The notes under the pieces: model-generated
Databases searched by the model: none
Told to the model about the DNA's origin: nothing
The model's input: only the letters and a program-made list of their open reading frames with translations
Translations under genes and position numbers: made by a program
Source of the DNA: Siphonodentalium dalli
Taxonomy: Eukaryota; Mollusca; Scaphopoda; Gadilida; Siphonodentaliidae
Assembly: GCA_032622095.1 (NCBI GenBank)
Contig: CP136068.1
Coordinates: forward strand, 52,754,443-52,818,442
DNA length: 64,000 nt
Direction of reading: 5' to 3'
Shown: piece by piece, positions 25,594-37,830 of the stretch
Position numbering within the stretch: the stretch's first letter is position 1
How the letters are laid out: each line of letters opens with the position of its first letter

Positions 25594-25740
25594 CAGTAAT
25601 GCCCTGAATAATCGACTCCTTAACCCTCTCTCACTGAGAGCTTTCCGATGAATGGCAACAGGCCATATTTCCAACTAAATCCTGAAAAGTTACCCATAAT
25701 TCTGCTGTGGTTAAGGAGTTGATTATTTAGGGCATTACTG
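25594..25740. mobile_element. TA-flanked palindromic MITE with a left-arm deletion (147 bp)
   Basis: It runs from CAGTAATGCCCTG to GGGCATTACTG, flanked by TA. The left arm lacks the 'cagcagaattatggg' to 'ttgccattc' section present in the right arm. Confidence 0.85.
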
Positions 25741-26555
25741 TATTTACAGAATATAAGGTGATATTTTTAAAATTTCACTGTTGACTATAAAAGAAACTGT
25801 AAATACTGTTGTACACATCTTGCTTAGAACAAGATAATACACATGTTGTTGGTTCCCATCACATACATATGTACTGGGTATATAATACCGGTATGTAATT
25901 TGTCGATTCTTGAAAGAAGAATTTACAGACATGGGATCTAAACCTGGTTATGTCCAAAACCCCTGGAAATTATAGATACGGCAAAAGACAATGCCATAGT
26001 AAAAGCCATAGAAACCAATATAGAAATGCAATTGTAAAGCAAAACTGTAGAAGAAAAATGCCAATTTCAATTTGGTTGATTGTCACAACGTCATGGAAAT
26101 ATTGTTTATAAATGCATGAGAGTTTATTTCTGGGCAATTTTTCCAGTGTTTTCATATTTCATATATGGTCAGTAGCTGTATCTGTATTCACCTAACTTTC
26201 AAATATCACCTTTATCAAGGCATTTATTGACTTGGATTCATATATGCTTTTGAATTTTCTACACATCTTTAATTCGCAAGGAAGAATTCACATTGACAAA
26301 CTTTTCAAATATATTTTAACTGGGATGTGGATTCTAGTATATATATGCACTGATATATGTACAAATACTAGCAAATAATAGTCTATAAATATCTAGCCCG
26401 GTTCATATATGGTACCTGTACATGTCCAGGTTGTACTCAGGTGTGTTACTTTTCTCACTGAATGTATCTGCACCTTTTGGTATTTCACTCGCTACGATAT
26501 TTCTTATTGGTGATACAAAAATTCAGTTTCCTAAAATCGTTCAGATGGGTATAAG
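25741..26555. other. No feature recognised
   Basis: AT-rich sequence with no supported gene or repeat. Confidence 0.5.
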
Positions 26556-26870
26556 CTTTTTATACCCCCACTCTCTGGGGATTGACGGGATTGACTGCGT
26601 CCATAACTGATTTCAATAAATTTGGTATTCAAGTTACTTGCCACAAAATCTCAAATCAATCAGATTTGTCGCAATTTTTCGGCATGAGTTATTAACCTTA
26701 GTTCAGATTTTTCGGGAATTCTGTCCATCCAGCTTGATAACTCAAACAAATATGAACCGATTTCAATAATTTTTGCTATACAACCTGTTTGCCTCAAATT
26801 CTCAAATCGTTGAGCAAACCATGTTTGACCTGATTTTTGTTTAGCCTATGTTAACCAGGCATCATGGTAA
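26556..26870 (+). repeat. 'TATACCCCC' interspersed repeat
   Basis: It begins TATACCCCCACTCTCTGGGG and continues with 'ccgatttcaataatttttgc', 'ctcaaatcgttgagcaaacca' and two related halves. The closest relative is at 47764. Confidence 0.6.
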
Positions 26871-27599
26871 ATCATGTTGATGTTGTTGCTATTGGTTGCA
26901 TCTTTAATATAATAATTATAATAGTGTTTATCATTGGGTGACTCAGTCACACGTTGATGATGGAAGCATTTTGATCACAATGGTGACAGGAGGCAGATTT
27001 TTGTTTCTTGACTCATGCTATGGTTTCGGTAGGATAGCAGTAATAACATGTAGACCTGTGACTACCCTATCTATCACATGGCTGAAGTAAGATGTTATGT
27101 CGTGTGATGGCTGAATTTATGCAAATTCTTACTTTGTTAGACATCTGTGCTAATGAGTTACTGGTGAACTTGGCTCCTGGTGGCAGAGTGAGCAAAAAGC
27201 AAAGAAAGCTTTCACATGATATTTTATATGTTGTTACGGTCTATGTATGACGTCAAGACTTTATGAAGAATGTTTTGTCAGACATGTTATGAAAAGGTCA
27301 TTTGACAATGAAATGAAAGACAGAACCTATTTCCAGTAACCTTTTGAGTTGGTATGGTGCTACTACTACTAGTAATAGTTGGCCCTCCCATTTTAACCAC
27401 TTTATAACTGACTATCTGCTGACTAGTAGTTACTCTATTCATTTGTAGGGGGCTGAACATCACTACAAATGAATTAAGGAATAATTTGGTTTCCCTATGT
27501 ACTTACATGTACATAGTATAAAGGCATCAAACAAAATCTTAAACTTACATGTAACAGTTTGTGATTAGTTGCCTGGAGCTTCCTCAAGTTTTGCGAAAA
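26871..27599. other. No feature recognised
   Basis: No supported gene or repeat. Confidence 0.5.
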
Positions 27600-27800
27600 C
27601 CATGTGCCAATACATTCTCTTATATGTGCTTATACATGTATGCCAGTCAAGTCTCATATAAAAGAGAATATGTTGGCCTAACAATATTTGCCTTGAACTT
27701 GTAAGCCATGGCATTCTCTTATATATGGGAGGCTCATTGCATTTTGATAGCAGATATTAAGCATGTGGCTCCCACTCCTGTTTACTATAATTCCTGACCA
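27600..27800. mobile_element. Degenerate hairpin MITE
   Basis: Same inner text as 20155 ('tgccaatacattctcttatat', 'gcctaacaatatttgccttga'), with both termini lost. Confidence 0.6.
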
Positions 27801-28125
27801 TGCTTGAATGTACCGAATATCATATATTTTGGTTAGCAGTCTGTTTCAAAAGCTTTGGTTAACGATTCTCGATTCTCTCCAGAGCGCAATAAAGTAAGTT
27901 AATATTTTATTTGGATGAAACTGTTTCACCCCAGGATTAAACAGTTATAGAAACCATTTACCAGTAGATCTCATGACTTCCCCAAGCCGCAGGTGGAATT
28001 TGTCTGGGTGTTTGATTCACAGACAGTAATGTGTATACATATTGATATCACCTGTTATAACGTCTGGTAAATATAAAGTCTGTTTCATTGAAAAAAAAAC
28101 TTAATTTTTACTCTAAACATCCCTC

Positions 28126-28330
28126 CATTTAACCCTTAATTGGAAATGTTCAGATAATATGTTCAACAAAACGACCATGTTTCCCAACATTTAATAGAAA
28201 TTCTTCTGCACTTTTATCTGTTTTTCGGTCTGTCATCTGTTTATTTATCATTGAACATTCCTCCAAAGGACTAATAGACCATCCCAATATATACTTATAC
28301 AACTGAGTGGGAGAATCAATTCAGTATACA
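28126..28330. mobile_element. Degenerate MITE of the CCCTTTCTTTACTGAAT family
   Basis: TTAA plus CCCTTAATTGG at its left, then 'gaacattcctccaaaggactaatagaccat' and 'gagtgggagaatcaattcagtata' at its right. Confidence 0.6.
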
Positions 28331-28559
28331 AATTGCACTTGTAGAGCATGGGAAGAACATATTACAGCCGTCCTCTCTCAAATGATTAATTATGGTACTA
28401 AAAAATTTGAGGATTAAAACAAAGAGAAAGCAACGTGTGAAGTTTTAAATTGTTTCCAAACTCCATGCAGGGTTCAATTATCTCCCTTGATGACTGGATA
28501 AGACCACTGCCACTGACAACATTTTACCCACATTTGGTGGACTTCTGTGATGATATATA

Positions 28560-28764
28560 CAGTATAATGCCCTAAATATTAAATCGCCTCCTTAACCACA
28601 GCTGAATTATAGGTAATTATTCAGGATTTAGTCGGAAATATGGCTTGTTGCCATTCACTGAGAGCTTTCCGATGAATGGCAACAAGCCATATTTCCGACA
28701 AAATCATGATAAATTACCCATAATTCTATTGCGGTTAAGGAGTCGATTATTTAGGGCATTACTG
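28560..28764. mobile_element. TA-flanked palindromic MITE, full length (205 bp)
   Basis: It starts CAGTATAATGCCC and ends GGGCATTACTG, with TA on each side. The arms match over most of their length around the centre GAGAGCTTTCC. Confidence 0.85.
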
Positions 28765-28854
28765 TATATATAGGTACACTTAGCGAACAGTCACATATTT
28801 ACCTTATCAATCACACAAAATATCTAAAAAAGTTTGTGTAATATTGTACCTTAA

Positions 28855-28990
28855 CCCTTCCATGACGGGAGCTGCTCTGGTGCAACATTAAATATCATGT
28901 GCCAGTGCATTCTCTTATATATGCAAGTCTCGCATCAAGAATGCACTGGCTTACAAGGTCACGGTAAATATTGTTAGACCAATGTATTCT
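28855..28990. mobile_element. Left part of a TTAA hairpin MITE
   Basis: TTAA (28851-28854) is followed by CCCTTCCATGACGGGAGCTG and a hairpin around 'gcattctcttatatatgcaag'. The right end is missing. Confidence 0.65.
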
Positions 28991-29442
28991 CTTAAAAGTT
29001 AAGCAATTTATTCAGTGAAAAGTCTTGGAAAATTAAGTTGGAAAGTATGGATAAGGTATGGAAATGTGATGGAATGTTTCTCTCAGCTAGGTGTATGCAC
29101 CCTGTTGTCCTGTTTCCGATTCCAGAATTGCAATGAATAAACATTTTGAAATATGTTTGAAGTTGTATTTTTTATGACTTCAATGTCATTCTGGTACACA
29201 TACTCATGCTCATATAAAGGTAATTAAGGTATATTGATACCGGGAAACATTCAAAATAGAATATTATAAGGTGTATTTGGGAGCGCAAACTGTCATATGG
29301 CTTTAAGCAGAGCTTTAGGTCCAAGGCTTTCTTCAGTGACTCAACAAAATTTAGTTCTATTTAGCTACATGTATCACACATGAAAATATACTGGCAAAGA
29401 TAATGATTAGTTTATTTTCAAGTAATACGTTATTTGCCTTAA
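28991..29442. other. No feature recognised
   Basis: No supported gene or repeat. Confidence 0.5.
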
Positions 29443-30201
29443 CCCTTTAAACCCGAGAGACCGGAATACCGGTCCAATCCTTATATTCCTATATCCCGGG
29501 AGACCGGAATACCGGTCCGGAAATCATACGATATTTGACACGAAATTACAGCACAATAAACGCACATATCAACTCTAGTTGTACTTCTACTTTGCACACA
29601 TGCATAACATGTTTACCCATTTGACTTTGACAGACAAATTGATGACATAGGGTCTGTTTCTTCGCGCATGCGCAGAGGCCTATTTTGAGAAAAAAAGTTT
29701 GCTTTTTATCGTCGGAAAAGGGGAAGTGTTTCGTTAGAAATTTCGTGATCAAAGCACAAATTATTAATTAACTTGAATTGTGCATCTACTTTACATGAAC
29801 GTGTCACATGTTCATTATACCTCAGACTTTAGCAGCCAAATTGGTGACAGGGGGTCTGTTTCTTTGCGCATGCACAGAGGTGCATTTTGAGAAACGCCTT
29901 TTATCGTAGGCAAAGGATAAGAATTTTGTTATAAATATATAGCGCGACCGAAGGGAGCCACAATATAATCTACATGTATATTGAACGTGGAATAGAATGT
30001 CTCATTGAAAATACCTTGTGACATATTTCACCACACACTAGTTCGGTTAGCATAGTACTTAGATTGCCATATAGTTGAGCGTGTATACATGTAAATATGT
30101 CCAGTTAAGAGCATTACGAGTTACGTCATCAGAAACGCTATATAACGTCAGGCGCCTCGGGTGGCAATCATTTAACGTTCAGGACGTCAGGGTTCAAAGG
30201 G
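29443..30201. mobile_element. 759-bp TTAA-flanked element (CCCTTTRAACCC ends)
   Basis: TTAA stands at 29439-29442 and 30202-30205. The ends are CCCTTTAAACCC and the complement of CCCTTTGAACCC. Near the left end GAGACCGGAATACCGGTC occurs twice. Inside, a ~230-bp segment with 'gggtctgtttcttcgcgcatgc' is duplicated. The target and end bases fit a piggyBac-type non-autonomous element. It inserted at the left TTAA of the MITE at 30206. Confidence 0.75.
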
Positions 30202-30205
30202 TTAA

Positions 30206-30402
30206 GCCTTTCTTTACTGAATAGTCATTGACGAGTAGTTCCTCTTAGTAAAATGTTCACATAACAAATTCATGGTCGTATTATCTCTTCGTCTGTCTGT
30301 CGGCTGCTTTTATTACCTGAACATCCCTCCAAATGAATAATGGATGATTCCAATGTATACTTTTTATAACTGGGTGGAAGAATCCATTTAGTATAGAAAG
30401 GG
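30206..30402. mobile_element. MITE of the CCCTTTCTTTACTGAAT family
   Basis: Left end GCCTTTCTTTACTGAAT after TTAA (30202-30205); right end ATCCATTTAGTATAGAAAGGG followed by TTAG. The first base and the right target site have drifted. Confidence 0.75.
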
Positions 30403-31364
30403 TTAGAGTGAAACCACGAGGCAGAGAGGTGAAAGTTGAAAATGTAATTAATTAATAAGTTGGCACTGAGGTTATTTCAGACCTGTGTTATTCAGTCTTG
30501 CTTTCAAAGTTCAAACCAGTACCCACAGCCACTCCAGATGCTCTACTTTCCTATACACATTTCCTCTCTAACTAGCCTTTCTCTCCTACCACCATTTACA
30601 AAATTTGAAATCGCTACCCTGACATCTCACCCTTGTGTCCCAGACAATTGAAATGACCATAAGAAGGTTTGTCCTCATGCAATCTTACAAGTGCTCTTTC
30701 ATCCTCTCACCCATTAGGTACGCTTAGTCTCACCCACATTAATTGACGACCTTGTCCCCCATAAGGACAATGAACTTATACATGGATCTGGTTCAAATAG
30801 GTAATGAATTCAGCCATACCCACCTGTACCCACCTGTACTGACCTAGAATATATTCCATACATGGATTCTATCTTGAATAAGCTTTTTAAGGATGACAAT
30901 TTTAACCAATTTAAACATTCAAAATGTATTTGTTGTTTTAAGAGTAACCAGACATGCTCCTTCAAGATTAAACTCTGGTTCAAATAAGTCATGAATTTGG
31001 TTGTATAGCCACATTACCAAATGTTCGAGCTGGCTTGCTACACCAATCTGTGTGTACAAAACGCTTAAGATCCCGTAAACCCTCCTGACCCCAGGAGCTT
31101 CAGTTTGTTTACTATAAACTGAGACATGTTTCTTTTTTTGTGGTGTTTCACTCTGACATCTGTTTTATGTTGTAGTGTTAAAAGTTAACCCTCTTTATTG
31201 CTTTCCCATTCTTGGTCCTTAAATGAAAATGGTCCTTAAATGAAAACAGTTTTCTCCAGGATTAGGGGGCCCTCAATATATCGCATGAAATCAGCACCCG
31301 AAAACTTGTTTCGACAAAATGGTAGCTCTTTCTATTCACAATTTTGTGAACATTTGATTTTTTG
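30403..31364. other. No feature recognised
   Basis: Apart from a weak local duplication ('ctggttcaaata' at 30790 and 30970) nothing is seen. Confidence 0.5.
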
Positions 31365-31368
31365 TTAA

Positions 31369-31608
31369 CCCTTTCTTTACTAAATGGATTCTCCCAACCA
31401 GTTATAAAAGTATTCATGGGAACTATCTATTATTCCTTTGGAGGGGTGTTCTGGAAGTTAACGACAGATAATAGAAGTGCAGAAGGATTCTTATTCTTTG
31501 GTGGGAAATGTTCAAATAATACATGTAAGTTCAACAAAACGGCCTATGCTGTTTGTTGAACTTATTATCTGAACGTGGGAACTAATCATCAAGGTAGTAA
31601 AGAAAGGG
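31369..31608. mobile_element. TTAA-flanked MITE, full length (240 bp)
   Basis: It begins CCCTTTCTTTACTAAATGG after TTAA (31365-31368) and ends GTAGTAAAGAAAGGG, followed by TTGA (a decayed TTAA). The centre has an inverted pair, 'aagttcaacaaaacg' and 'tttgttgaactt'. Confidence 0.8.
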
Positions 31609-31724
31609 TTGAAGATTGACCTGTTTGGTCAATAACTTTGTTCAGCAGTGCATACATGAAGCTACCATATAAAATACCAGGAATAATGCATGAATAAATT
31701 CCTAGGGAAAATTCATATACAATT

Positions 31725-32070
31725 TTTATATGCCCTTTTTTTTTTAAACGGGACATATTTATATGTTATTGGTCCATCCATCCATCTGTTCGCTTTTATT
31801 CGTTTCGCGATGATAACTTTAGTATAAAGTCTGAACTGAATCGAATGAAATTTGTAATGTGGGTTTACTAGCACAAAATACAGGTCAATTTCAAATTTGG
31901 GTTCCGCCCACCAATTTTCACCAGAGTTATGGCCCTTTTTGTTGGAATTTGCACTCAATCCCAATTTTTCATTTTATCGCACCATTACATCAGATGGGCC
32001 TTTGTTAATGTCTACATTTTGACAAACCACGGGCGTATTTTGCCACGCCCTGGCGATGCTCTTGTTGAGG
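31725..32070 (+). repeat. Interspersed repeat ending 'gccctggcgatgctcttgtt'
   Basis: AAACGGGACATATTTATATG, then TCCATCCATCCATCTG, 'gagttatggcccttttt' and an inverted GGGCGTATTTTGCCACGCCC near its end. It shares wording with 5215 but is a distinct subfamily. Confidence 0.55.
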
Positions 32071-32520
32071 TTTGATGAAAGATTCTTCATCAGTATAATG
32101 TTAGACCATGCATGAACCATGCTTGGGTTTTGATAAATATAACCCTATTGTGTTCCAGTAAATAGCTAATAACTAGGTGTTGGGTAACCAGGCATTAAAA
32201 CACCTGTATTCATGAAGGACCCCAGGTGCACCAGTGATGATTCTCATATATTAGTGTTTTTTCACTTAAAATCCAATTTGTCATATTCCCACTTGTTGGT
32301 GAAGTATGAAATAATCTATAGCCACCTTGTATTAGAGCTACTGGGTGATTAATTCAGAGCCAGGCTAACATCACAGATAGGCTAGAGGGTAAAAAAAACT
32401 ACATGAGGAGTTATGTTTTACATGGAAAGCAATTTCGTATTGTGATAGGTCTATTCCAAGCTTATTGGTGATATCGGTGCTTATTAAGTGAGACAGTCCT
32501 GAATCTATGCCAGCTCTCTG
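32071..32520. other. No feature recognised
   Basis: No supported gene or repeat. Confidence 0.5.
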
Positions 32521-33065
32521 ATACGCAGATCAAGATAGGCTGAATAATGGGCAGGAACGTTAGAGTGGGGCCAGGTTTGGGGGGGGGGGGGAGGGTGTTG
32601 GAGGGGCAGATCTCTCTGATACACAGATTAAGATAGACTGAATAATGGGTAGGGACATCAGAGAATGGGGGCAGATCAGTGGAGGGGCAGCTCTATGTAA
32701 TATCATACTAATATGCAGATCAAGATAGACTGAATAATGTTCAGGGACATTAGATGGGGGGGGGGTTTCTGTGATACACAGATCAAGATAGGCTGAATAA
32801 TGGGAAGGGTCATTAGGTTGGGGGGAGGGGGTGGGTTTCTGTGATACACAGATCAAGATAGGCTGAATAATGGGAAGGGACATTAGATTGGGGGAGGGGT
32901 GGGTTTCTGTGATACACAGATCAAGATAGGCTGAATAATGGGAAGGGACATTAGAGAATGGTGGCAGATCGAGGGAGGGTATCTCTCTGTGGTACTTAAA
33001 TCAAGATAGGCTGAATATTGTGCAGGGACGTCAGAGAATGGAGGCAGATAAGTAAGGCCTAGTAT
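32521..33065. repeat. Minisatellite, ~60-65 bp unit, about 8 copies, G-rich
   Basis: Core 'gatacacagatcaagata' then 'ggctgaataatggg' plus a variable G tract (up to about 13 G near 32577). The G tracts make quadruplex structure plausible on the plus strand. The proline-rich minus-strand frames are shadows of it. Confidence 0.85.
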
Positions 33066-34080
33066 CACATGATGCCAGAGGGTATTAAAGCATGAATTTG
33101 GACTATAAGTTGTGGAAATATAGCTACACACATCTGAATCATAACAAAACCAAAGGAATAATATGAGATGCAAGAAAACTATGTCAACATTAAGCAAATA
33201 GCAATGTACATGTATTCTTAAATCTCAGAAGGGACTTGGATGGGGAGTTTGAAACATGAGCTTACGGTTTGTGATTTGCGTATACACTAGTAGCACGCTA
33301 GCTGTTCATTCAAATCACATTTTGAAAAGTAATTACCATATTACATTTGGAAAGTTTTGGTAGGAATGTGGGTATTTACTACAATATGGGATACATGTAC
33401 CCCATAACAGAACAGAGAGGGTTGAATTAGACCATGTTATGAATTTCTACTCTGGCTATATATGCCTGTAGAGAACTTAATAACATTGAACAAACAATGC
33501 AGAGAAAATATTTCTTTGTTAATATTAATGTTCCTTAATGTTATATTTCACAGATGAGAATGGTCCCATCTCGAGATTTGTGTGACTACTGTGAGAGTCG
33601 ATATCGCAAAAAAACATTAAATTGATTACCTGGGGGTGGGGTGGGGGTTGTAATAGTAAGCACCTCCTCCTGAGCATGGAATATGGCACACCAAAAGAGT
33701 GTAGGGTGAGATGGGGTGTCACCCTCATTTCATGCTCCATGATACCGCAATTTTCAACGACTGAATCGTCATCAAAATATATTTCTAAATATATACCAAA
33801 TGAACTTAATATGCTCCATTTACTGCGAGATATCTAAAGGGTAAAGTCGGACCAAAATGTCACAAAGGGTTGATGATGGCGACATTGGCACAGTTTTAAA
33901 AACCTATTATTTTGGTTTGGTTTCGCTTCTGCATGAGTAGTTTGCGCCATCATGTTGTCTGTAATGCAATTAACTTAATGTGCTAACAAAATATGCACTT
34001 ATTTGAGATAAGCATTTAAAAGCAGCTTCTCGGTCCAATTATATTCCCCCTGATTTCTATTGGAAATTCATTTTATGTAC
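33066..34080. other. No gene called
   Basis: Mostly unique sequence. A 23-codon frame after a TTTCACAG at 33553 (MRMVPSRDLCDYCESRY) has no support beyond that context. Confidence 0.4.
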
Positions 34081-34305
34081 ATAGGACTGTGTGCACTGAT
34101 GATGGAGGAGAAAGCCAGGAGAGATATCTGAAACAGACTTTAGTGATGTAGACAATTGACTCAGAGCTGTAACAGTGTGTGGAAGTGATGTTGTACTGTG
34201 TAAGACATGAAGTGCTTGTTTTGTTTCAAACTTTTTCGATATGAAGCCCTTGGATTTACATTGGATATAACTTGATGTTTCTTTTCGGAATTTATAGTGT
34301 TCGAT
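34081..34305 (+). promoter_or_regulatory. Probable 5' untranslated region of the exon that follows
   Basis: This is the sequence just upstream of the proposed start at 34306. It is not repetitive and has an in-frame TGA at 34273-34275, which argues against a longer upstream coding frame. No TATA box is obvious. Confidence 0.35.
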
Positions 34306-34418
34306 ATGGCTTTGAGAAAATGGAGATCTATGGACTTGTTCGGATCTCGTGAAAATTTAAATTCGTCTGGATTATTTATCGAGAAAAGGAGATCAAAGAA
34401 GTCATTTTTTCGCCCTAA
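34306..34418 (+). CDS. Proposed first coding exon of an unidentified host gene
   Basis: The ATG at 34306 has G at -3 and G at +4 and an in-frame TGA upstream (34273). The exon gives 37 residues, beginning MALRKWRSMDLFGSREN, basic and serine-rich with an arginine/lysine cluster near its end (EKRRSKKSFFRPK). A donor GTTAGT lies at 34419, leaving phase 2. The exon at 59171 needs exactly this phase, and joining them gives ...FFRPK-LNSLSNE. No repeat family covers it. No domain is present and I do not recognise the gene; the RS/SRE pattern suggests a disordered, possibly phosphorylated N-terminus. Without splicing the frame runs to a stop at 34471-34473 (55 codons), so it could also be chance. Confidence 0.45.
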
Positions 34419-34884
34419 GTTAGTTTTTATTTCACTTTCATTTAAATTTAAAAACCATATGGACTGCTCCTGATGATGTTAAAAATACTGCTACTGGTTT
34501 AGAAGTGGTACTCAATGTTGGGATGTATCTCCAATGTTATCATCAATGACATGGCACAATTCCAACTCATATTCTATCAAATCAAGAACATTATGGATGT
34601 ATTAGATGCATGTATAAAAGAAATAGGTTTCTTTAGATATCACAGATTGTTCTATTTTGAGATGGCCAGTGTTTACATGTACATGTAGGTACTAACATAA
34701 TTTTCTATCATGTGAGGTGACTATTGTGTGCCATATACATGTATGTTAAATTTGTTATTATAAAAAACATAACATTTCTTCCCCGAATAAAGTAAGAATA
34801 AAGACTAGAACTACTAATAAAATTAATATAACTTTTTGTTAAGAAGTTTAATAGATGCATAGTAAATTTAAGAGAGAAACTTAA

Positions 34885-35090
34885 CCCTGTCTTTATTAAA
34901 TACTCATTGACGGCCTTATCTGAACATTTCCCACCCTTTCCCGATAATAGCAATCCTTCTGCACTTGTATATCTAATTGTCTCTCTGTCGTCTGTTCATA
35001 TTGTCTGATCATCCCTCCAGATGAATAATAGACCATTCCAATGTATAATTTTATAATTGATGGGAGAATCCACATAGTAGTAAGGAAGGG
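34885..35090. mobile_element. TTAA-flanked MITE with intact target duplication (206 bp)
   Basis: TTAA at 34881-34884 and 35091-35094. The ends are CCCTGTCTTTATTAAATAC and ATCCACATAGTAGTAAGGAAGGG. Its last bases and right TTAA are the seed text of the minisatellite that follows. Confidence 0.8.
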
Positions 35091-36065
35091 TTAATTTAAC
35101 AACACATTCTATATCTAAGTGTAGATATGGGACACACATCATTATAAAAGAAGGGTTAATTTAACAAGACATTCCATGATTGAGTGTAGATATGGGGCAC
35201 ACATAATTATAAAAGAAGTGTTAATTTAACAACACATTCTATGTCTGAGTGTAGATATGGGGCACACATCATTATAAAAAAGGGTTAATTTAACAACACA
35301 TTCTATGTTCAAGTGTAGATATGGGGCACATAATTATAAAAGAAGGGTTAATTTAACAACACATTCTATGTCTGAGTGTAGATATGGGGCACACATCATT
35401 ATAAAAGGGTTAATTTAACAACACATTCTATGTCTGACTGTAGATATGGGGCACACGTCATTATAAAAGAAGGGTTAATTTAACAACACATTCTATGTCT
35501 GAGTGTAGATATGGGACACACATCATTATAAAAGAAGGGTTAATTTAACAACACATTCTATGCTTGAGTGTTGATATGGGACACACATAATTATAAAAGA
35601 AGTATTAATTTAACAACACATTCTATGTCTGAGTGTAGATATGGGGCACACATCATTATAAAAGAAGTGTTAATTTAACAACACATTCTATGTCTGAGTG
35701 TAGATATGGGGCACACATCATTATAAAAAAAGGGTTAATTTAACAACACATTCTATGTCTTGAGTGTAGATACGGGGCACACATAATTATAAAAGAAGGG
35801 TTAATTTAACAACACATTCTATGTCTGAGTGTAGATATGGGGCACACATCATTATAAAAGAAGGGTTAATTTAACAACACATTCTATGTCTGAGTGTAGA
35901 TATGGGACACGCATCATTATAAAAGAAGGGTTAATTTAACAACACATTCTATGCTTGAGTGTTGATATGGGACACACATCATTATAAAAGAAGTGTTAAT
36001 TTAACAACATGTTCTATGTCTTAGTGTTCATTGTGTAGATATGGGACACATCATTATAAAAAAAG
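35080..36065. repeat. Minisatellite, ~62 bp unit, about 15 copies
   Basis: The unit is 'aagaagggttaatttaacaac' + 'acattctatgtctgagtgtagatatggggcacacatcattataaa'. Each unit starts with text equal to the MITE's end plus its TTAA and flank. Confidence 0.9.
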
Positions 36066-37674
36066 AAATATGAGTTTATTAGTCTCCACAAAATACTGGT
36101 ACTATTAGTTTATACCCTGTGTGTGTTCACCAAGTTCGGGTTTTATCACCCCGAAGCCAGCCTTATCCCATGAGGTTGACCTTAACAGCAGATTCAAATC
36201 AACGTATCCCTTCTATTCCCCCATTGAAATGAATAGGGAAATTTGAAACTAATATTTCAGTGTTTGTTCATTTTGAACTACATAAATAATATACTCAAAT
36301 TCATGTAATGTTTGATATTTTTACCGTAACAACTGATTTCACCAGAAATAACTGAATGCAATTGAATTGTCAAAAGTAAACAAATACTGACATCACACTC
36401 TTGACTCATATTGAAACTGAAACATTGCGTGGTGAACATCGAACATGGTTCCCAGAAATATCATGGGGTTCGATGTTGACCACACAATACGGGTTTATCT
36501 TGTGTAGCTATCGACCAATCAAATTGAAGATAGCACTCTATTCAATAGATAAATGTACATACCATATTCTTATTATGAACCGGTTAGTATGTTCTTATTA
36601 TGAACCGGTTAGTGGTTTCCCCACAAATGATATCCTTAACAAACACTTCTCATTTACATGTATCACATTGTGATAAAATTTTACCCAGGTGTGAAATCTT
36701 ATTTAAGACATACTAGTATCTCCATTTCAAATATTACCTGGTGTATACCAGTAGTGACAGGTTTATATTACTGTGTTATATATCAATACAACCTTTATTT
36801 TGGTTTATATTGCTGTATAATAGGTATGGCAACTGCAGAATAATTTGCTACAGGCATGTGAGAGGCATAAAGCTGTATATTTTATGGGAAATCGTCCTGT
36901 GTGAAACTCTAATCTGAAGCAGACATGACATAAAAGTAATGGTGTCTAGAAACTGACCTGTTAAAGGAAATCACCTGGTGCCTATGTATTTACTTACGTA
37001 TAGTCTGTCATACTGATAAAAACTTATGTTTTATTATATGCCATGTGAAATCTACATACCGGTATACTTGGGACTCATTTTCAAGATTGATCTGAATTGA
37101 GGGACATCTCATTGTGCCATTCTGATTCATACATGGCCATTTAGATAAGAAATGAGAATGTGTTCACTCTCTCTGACGCAAGCACATCTGAAGCATTGAA
37201 CACACATACTGAGTCCGTGCATCCATAATTCTCATATACCTGTAGTATCCGGGGCCAGTAACCTACGTCACTGATGTAATCTCTAAACACTCGCCTCTGA
37301 TGTTCGGATAGCTGTTATCTGGAACTCATGCAGTGTATGCAGCTAGATATTTGTTGTTGGAGTTATTGTACTTCTGAGTAAAAGGGGTTATGTTCATTTT
37401 ACGAACATCTATTAAATGGTTGAGGTGTGTTTGATGTTAAAAATAGGAGCATAATCGATACCTATTTTCTTTGTAAATTTCAGTTATAAATAAGAGTTTT
37501 TAACGATTACTGATTTTTGAGTGTGCATTGTGAATTTTAACACCTCATGTACTGGTTTATCTCGACAGACAAACTTTTATATATTTTTGAAACAAATTAA
37601 AAATCGAAACCGCTTTGGGTTATACTGATTAGGAATTGGGATGGAATTCCAAATGTTCCCAATTCAAGGAAAAC
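36066..37674. other. No gene seen; one perfect-looking hairpin
   Basis: A hairpin at 36425-36487 pairs GTGGTGAACATCGAAC with GTTCGATGTTGACCAC across a 23-base loop. A short duplication ('cttattatgaaccggttag') is at about 36568-36610. Nothing else recognised. Confidence 0.5.
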
Positions 37675-37830
37675 AACTTTTGAAAGGTTGGAATGATTTA
37701 ATTGTCATTCTGTTTATAATGACACATGAATAGGATCCTTCTTTATGTCTGTCTGTCATCTGCTTATTCTTCCTGAACTTCCCTCCAGATGAATAATAGA
37801 CCATTCCAAAGTATACTTTATAAATGACTA
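37675..37830. mobile_element. Fragment of the CCCTTTCTTTACTGAAT MITE family
   Basis: Contains 'aataggatccttct', 'gtctgtctgtcatctgcttatt' and 'cctccagatgaataatagaccattcc'. The termini are missing. Confidence 0.6.

Noticed and set aside
32560-33197. Proline-rich minus-strand frames
   Set aside because: Shadows of the G-rich minisatellite.
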